From assembly GCF_003598715.1 (NCBI RefSeq), contig NZ_QZFU01000036.1:186001-250000 (forward strand): DNA of 64,000 nt, given 5' to 3'. The notes beneath the pieces were generated by a model. It ran no database searches. It was given only the letters and a program-made list of their open reading frames with translations, and had not been told where the DNA came from. The translations under genes and the position numbers were made by a program. Source of the stretch: Nocardia panacis. Its GTDB lineage: Bacteria; Actinomycetota; Actinomycetes; Mycobacteriales; Mycobacteriaceae. Below are positions 60,000-64,000 of the stretch, piece after piece; position 1 is the stretch's first letter; the number at the start of each line of letters is the position of its first letter.

Positions 60000-60809
60000 G
60001 TGTCAGCAGTTGTCGACCCCGTCCAGGTGGACGCCGCCATAGTCGATAGCGCCGCCCGCCGCCTAGCCGAGGCGGCCGCCGAACGCCGCCCCTGCGCACC
60101 AGTGCGCGACCTGATCGACCCGCAGGACGTACACACCGCCTACCGAATCCAGGAGCGCTTCAACGCCTTCCGGGTTCGGGCAGGCATCGAGGTGGTGGGA
60201 CGCAAGATCGGCGCGACCTCCGAGGCCGTCCAGCGGCAACTCGGAGTGGACCAGCCCGATTTCGGGGTGCTGTTCGCCGATATGGCCTACGGTCACGGTG
60301 ACACCATCGCGACCGAACTGCTGCTCCAGCCCAAGGCGGAGGCCGAGATCGCCTTCATCCTCGCCGAGGATCTCGCCGAAGGCCCGCTCGACCCGGCCCG
60401 GTGCCGTCGGGCCGTCGCCGAGGCGGTCGCCGCGCTGGAGATCGTCGACAGTCGAATCACCAACTGGGACATCACCTTTGCCGACACCGTCGCCGACAAT
60501 GCCTCCAGCGGCGTGTACGTCCTCGGCACGGAGCGCAAAACCCTCGACGAATTCGAACCCATCGAGGCGTCGATGAGCATGCTCATCGACGGCGCGGAGG
60601 TGTCCACCGGCACCGGGGCCGCCTGCCTGGGCGACCCGCTCAACGCGCTGTCCTGGTTGGCGCGGCAGGCGCGAACCTTCGGGAACCCGCTGCGCGCCGG
60701 ACAGGTGATCCTCTCGGGCGCGCTGGGACCCATGCGACCCGTATCCCCCGGCGCGGTGGTCGAGGCGCGCATCCACGGACTCGGCCACGTGACGGCCACC
60801 TTCGAGTGA
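60000..60809 (+). CDS. mhpD: 2-Hydroxypenta-2,4-dienoate hydratase
   Basis: 269 residues from GTG 60000 with GAGAGGAGG just upstream. Family features: VVGRKIGATSEAVQRQLGVDQPDFG, LQPKAEAEIAFIL (metal-binding Glu pair), LEIVDSRITNWDITFADTVADNAS and LNALSWLARQARTFG. It hydrates the dienoate to 4-hydroxy-2-oxovalerate. First of three genes in the lower meta-cleavage pathway. Confidence 0.93.
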   Translation: MSAVVDPVQVDAAIVDSAARRLAEAAAERRPCAPVRDLIDPQDVHTAYRIQERFNAFRVRAGIEVVGRKIGATSEAVQRQLGVDQPDFGVLFADMAYGHGDTIATELLLQPKAEAEIAFILAEDLAEGPLDPARCRRAVAEAVAALEIVDSRITNWDITFADTVADNASSGVYVLGTERKTLDEFEPIEASMSMLIDGAEVSTGTGAACLGDPLNALSWLARQARTFGNPLRAGQVILSGALGPMRPVSPGAVVEARIHGLGHVTATFE

Positions 60810-60823
60810 AAGGCAATAGCCCC

Positions 60824-61813
60824 ATGAGCGAACGAAGAGAGCGAATCATGTCGCAGAGCGACAACACTATTCGCACCAAAGTCGCGATCATCGGATCCGG
60901 CAATATCGGCACCGACCTGATGATCAAGGTCCTGCGCTCCCCCCTGCTCGAGGCCGCGGCCATGGTCGGCATCGATCCGCAGTCCGACGGACTGGCCCGC
61001 GCCGCCGCCCTCGGCGTCCCGACGACACACGAGGGCGTCGAAGGGCTGGTGCGACTGCCCGGATTCGCCGACATCGAGATCATTTTCGACGCGACCTCGG
61101 CGAAAGCCCACGAGCACAACAACTCTCGACTCGCCCCCTTCGGCAAGCGGATGATCGACCTGACCCCGGCCGCGATCGGTCCCTTCGTCGTGCCCGCCGT
61201 CAACTTCGCCGATCATCTCGACGCCCCGAACGTGAACATGGTGACCTGCGGCGGTCAGGCCACCATTCCGATCGTCGCCGCCGTCTCGCGGGTGGTGCGG
61301 GTCGCCTACGCCGAGATCGTGGCCTCCATCTCCTCCCGCTCCGCCGGACCCGGCACCCGCGCCAATATCGACGAGTTCACCGAGACCACCTCGCACGCCA
61401 TCCAGGTCGTCGGCGGGGCCGAACGCGGCAAGGCGGTGATCATCCTCAACCCGGCCGAACCGCCACTGATCATGCGCGACACCGTCTTCTGCCTCGTCGA
61501 TGCCGCCAATCCCGGCAGCCACGACGAGATCCGCGCCTCGATCATGAAGATGGTCGACGATGTGGCGGCCTACGTGCCCGGCTACCGCCTCAAACAGGAA
61601 ATCCAGATCGACCCGATTCCGGCCGATCAGCCCGCGCACACCCTGCTCGCCGACGGCGCGCGCATGCCAACGCACCGGGTCTCGGTCTTCCTGGAAGTGG
61701 AAGGCGCGGCCGACTACCTGCCCGCCTACGCGGGCAACCTCGACATCATGACCTCCGCGGCCCTTCAGGTCGCGCAGCGAATCGCGCAGTCGCAGAAGGA
61801 GAACGCCCGATGA
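60824..61813 (+). CDS. mhpF: Acetaldehyde dehydrogenase (acetylating)
   Basis: 329 residues from ATG 60824; ATG 60848 removes eight residues. NAD motif VAIIGSGNIGTDLMIKVL, catalytic Cys in NMVTCGGQATIPIV, and the C-terminal domain. It oxidises the acetaldehyde channelled from the aldolase to acetyl-CoA. Overlaps the aldolase gene by four bases, matching the physical complex they form. Confidence 0.94.
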   Translation: MSERRERIMSQSDNTIRTKVAIIGSGNIGTDLMIKVLRSPLLEAAAMVGIDPQSDGLARAAALGVPTTHEGVEGLVRLPGFADIEIIFDATSAKAHEHNNSRLAPFGKRMIDLTPAAIGPFVVPAVNFADHLDAPNVNMVTCGGQATIPIVAAVSRVVRVAYAEIVASISSRSAGPGTRANIDEFTETTSHAIQVVGGAERGKAVIILNPAEPPLIMRDTVFCLVDAANPGSHDEIRASIMKMVDDVAAYVPGYRLKQEIQIDPIPADQPAHTLLADGARMPTHRVSVFLEVEGAADYLPAYAGNLDIMTSAALQVAQRIAQSQKENAR

Positions 61814-62832
61814 GCCCCACCACCCTGTTCGTCCAGGACGTCACCCTGCGCGACGGTATGCACGCCCTCCGCCACCGCATCTCCCCCGAGAACGTGGGCC
61901 GGATCGTGGCCGCGCTCGACGCCGCGGGCGTGGACGCCATCGAGGTCGCGCACGGCGACGGACTCGCGGGCGGTTCGGTCAACTACGGTCCCGGCTCGCA
62001 CAGCGACTGGGCCTGGCTCGAGGCCGCCGCCGCCAATGTGCGGCGGGCGCGCCTGACCACCCTGCTGCTGCCCGGCGTGGGTACTGTTGAGGATCTGCGC
62101 CGCGCCTACGATCTCGGCGTCCGGTCGGTGCGGGTGGCCACCCACTGCACCGAGGCCGATGTCTCGGCCCAGCACATCACCACCGCCCGCGAGATGGGCA
62201 TGGATGTCGCGGGCTTCCTGATGATGAGCCACATGGCACCGGCCGACAAGTTGGCCGAACAGGCGAAATTGATGGAAAGCTATGGCGCGCACTGCGTCTA
62301 CGTCACCGACTCCGGCGGCAGGCTCACCATGGACGGTGTTCGCGAGCGCATTCGCGCCTACCGCGACCTCCTCGACGCGGGCACCGAGATCGGCATCCAC
62401 GCGCACGAGAATCTGTCCCTGTCGGTCGCCAACTCCGTCATCGCCGTCGAGAACGGGGCCTGGCGGGTGGACGCCTCCCTCGCCGGGCACGGCGCCGGTG
62501 CGGGCAATACGCCGATCGAGGCGTTCATCGCGGTCGCGAACCTGCTCGAATGGCAGCACGGCTGCGATGTCTTCGCCCTGCAGGACGCGGCCGACGACCT
62601 GGTGCGCCCCCTGCAGGACCGCCCCGTCCGCGTCGACCGCGAAACCCTGACCCTCGGCTACGCGGGCGTCTACTCCAGCTTCCTGCGGCACGCCGAGGCC
62701 GCGAGCGAACGCTACGGCGTCGACGCCCGCACCTTGCTCATGGAGGCGGGCCGCCGCAGACTCGTCGGCGGCCAGGAGGACATGATCGTCGATATCGCGC
62801 TCACCTTGGCCGCGCAGCGAAAGGCGAGCTGA
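61810..62832 (+). CDS. mhpE: 4-Hydroxy-2-oxovalerate aldolase
   Basis: 340 residues. HMGL-like barrel: VQDVTLRDGMHALRHRIS, GDGLAGGS, HAHENLSLSVANSV with the metal-binding His pair, GAGAGNTPIEAF. It splits 4-hydroxy-2-oxovalerate to pyruvate and acetaldehyde and hands the aldehyde to MhpF. Last gene of the + strand aromatic operon; convergent with the hemerythrin-like gene. Confidence 0.94.
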   Translation: MSPTTLFVQDVTLRDGMHALRHRISPENVGRIVAALDAAGVDAIEVAHGDGLAGGSVNYGPGSHSDWAWLEAAAANVRRARLTTLLLPGVGTVEDLRRAYDLGVRSVRVATHCTEADVSAQHITTAREMGMDVAGFLMMSHMAPADKLAEQAKLMESYGAHCVYVTDSGGRLTMDGVRERIRAYRDLLDAGTEIGIHAHENLSLSVANSVIAVENGAWRVDASLAGHGAGAGNTPIEAFIAVANLLEWQHGCDVFALQDAADDLVRPLQDRPVRVDRETLTLGYAGVYSSFLRHAEAASERYGVDARTLLMEAGRRRLVGGQEDMIVDIALTLAAQRKAS

Positions 62833-62836
62833 GCTC

Positions 62837-63397
62837 TCACAGGTCCTGGGTGCGCAACCAATCCCGCAGTGCGTCGCGGGCCTTGTCGAACAGCGCCAGG
62901 GGCGGACCGGCGAACAGATTGGCCACCGCCGTCTCGCCCGCGTGCGGATGCGGGCGGGTCGGCATCACCGCCTCGACCCAGCGCATGGAGCCGGTCATCC
63001 GCTCGAGTTTGCTGGTGGAGATCTGGGTGCGCAGCACCGTGAACTCCCCGGCCTCCTCGCGCGCCATGTGCTCGCGCATCGACTCGGCGAAATCGGCCAG
63101 CTTGATATCGAACTCGGAATGGTCGACGCCGAGGTCGTAGAGTTCGGCGAGCGCCAACTTGGCCGCCTTCTCCTCGGCGATGCGCGGTTTCACATGGTCC
63201 TCGACGCCGAAGAGCCCGCGCCGGACCACCGGGTGCACCACGATCTCCTCGGCGCTCTCGTGCACCACCAGCAGGCGCACCAACTCCGCGAACAGCGTCC
63301 GCCTGTCCGCTGTCTCGTCCTGGGATTGCAGCCGATCGAGCAGGGTGCGGATCTGCTCGTGCTGCTCTGTCAGCAATTCGACTACGTCCCGGTGCAT
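62837..63397 (-). CDS. Hemerythrin HHE-domain protein
   Basis: 186 residues. An HHE cation-binding helical bundle with EQHEQIRTLLDRL, VVHESAEEIVVHPVVRR, the DHSEFDIKLADF helix and EHMAREEAGEF. His and Glu residues in these motifs could form a diiron site that binds O2 or NO. Its stop is four bases from the mhpE stop. Function in this context unknown. Confidence 0.87.
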   Translation of the reverse strand: MHRDVVELLTEQHEQIRTLLDRLQSQDETADRRTLFAELVRLLVVHESAEEIVVHPVVRRGLFGVEDHVKPRIAEEKAAKLALAELYDLGVDHSEFDIKLADFAESMREHMAREEAGEFTVLRTQISTSKLERMTGSMRWVEAVMPTRPHPHAGETAVANLFAGPPLALFDKARDALRDWLRTQDL

Positions 63398-63577
63398 GGT
63401 CGACTCCTCGCTACTCGGGTTTGCCGGTGACGAACGCTGCCCTGACCCTAATACCCGCGACCCCCACAGGTCGCGGATTGAAAAGGGGTGTGCACTGATC
63501 GGCTACTGGAGCGGGGTCGAGAATCCGTAACTTCTGGGCCAACCCGGATACCGGGCGCGGTCTTGAAGGAGTCGACC

Positions 63578-64000
63578 ATGAGCCGTAGCGACAGACCAGT
63601 GCGGGCGGATGCGCCGCCGAACGGTATTGCCTTGGCGCGCAATGCCCTTGGCGTTGCGGGCGTGGTATTCCTGGTGCTCGCGGCCGTGGCCCCGCTGACC
63701 GGGATGGTGGTGATCGCCGCGCTCGGGATCGCGGTCGGCAATGGCGGGGGATGGTCGCGGCCTTCGTCATCGCGACCGCCGTACTCCTGCTCTTCGCCGT
63801 CGGATACGGGCAGATGTCGCGCCTGCTCACCAACGCGGGCGGGTTCTACGCCTTCGTGGTCAAAGGGTTGGGGCCGACGCTCGGTCTGGTCGCCGGATTC
63901 CTCGCCCTGCTCGGCTACAACTGCTTCGTCGCGGGCGCGGTCGGCACCAGCGGGTTCTTCACCGCGAGCGTGCTCGGCGATGTCGTGGGCCTGCGCTGGA
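63578..64000 (+). pseudogene. APC-type permease, frameshifted at a G run and cut by the window edge
   Basis: From ATG 63578 (GAAGGA upstream) the chain starts like an APC permease: LARNALGVAGVVFLVLAAVA and LTGMVVIAALG. At the G5 run 63746-63750 the sense moves to another frame, which continues correctly with MVAAFVIATAVLLLFAVGYGQ, NAGGFYAFVVKGLGPTLG and LALLGYNCFVAGAVGTSG to the edge. One missing G would explain this. Either a real frameshift or an assembly error. Confidence 0.75.

Overview
The window is high-GC actinobacterial chromosome, most like Nocardia or a close relative. This is inferred from GC-biased third codon positions, many GTG/TTG starts, dense TetR/HxlR/LysR/PucR/IclR/GntR/Lrp regulators, a SARP regulator, and an actinobacterial-type short family-A DNA polymerase. 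I saw no rRNA, tRNA, CRISPR array, insertion sequence or origin.

Layout. (1) 1-4603: edge of a polyketide-type cluster: a ketosynthase without its cysteine, an HMG-CoA-synthase-like enzyme and a crotonase on +, facing a free-standing acyltransferase and a SARP regulator on -. Together they look like a beta-branching cassette. (2) 4759-8143: Lnt-like N-acyltransferase in an overlapping operon with a NarL-type two-component pair. (3) 8615-10197: SDR plus small protein, divergent from an ArsR-type regulator across a 19-bp tandem repeat array. (4) 10919-16736: P450 with its own ferredoxin and ferredoxin reductase, a NodB-type deacetylase, an FAH-fold enzyme and a PucR-type regulator. (5) 16726-25812: methyltransferase, MetE-like barrel protein, secreted GH19 chitinase, LysR, two MFS exporters, an HxlR regulator, and a 53-residue ribbon-helix-helix protein behind four evenly spaced CTAG boxes. 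(6) Amidase plus tiny downstream protein at 25929-27535, repeated as a paralogous pair at 40640-42210 behind a GntR regulator; the first copy is followed by a decayed AraC-type gene. (7) 28080-29824: thioesterase/TetR pair and a lone lumazine synthase under an FMN riboswitch. (8) 29880-35282: sugar (ribose-type) operon with a permease-binding protein fusion and tandem LacI operators. (9) 35379-50359: mostly small regulator/enzyme pairs with visible palindromic operators, plus a DNA polymerase I-like protein and a dienelactone hydrolase. (10) 50430-62832: aromatic catabolism, with a CoA ligase, nitronate-monooxygenase-like protein, four-component Rieske dioxygenase, dihydrodiol dehydrogenase, LigA/LigB-type ring-cleavage dioxygenase, C-C hydrolase and IclR on -, and the MhpD-MhpF-MhpE lower pathway on +. 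(11) 62837-64000: hemerythrin-like protein and the start of a frameshifted APC permease.

How it works together: block 10 alone could take a simple aromatic ring to pyruvate plus acetyl-CoA. Block 4 looks like a second, P450-started catabolic or tailoring route. Block 1 would install a methyl-type branch on a polyketide whose synthase lies upstream of the window. Many small loci follow one plan: a regulator divergent from its target with a palindrome or tandem array between them.
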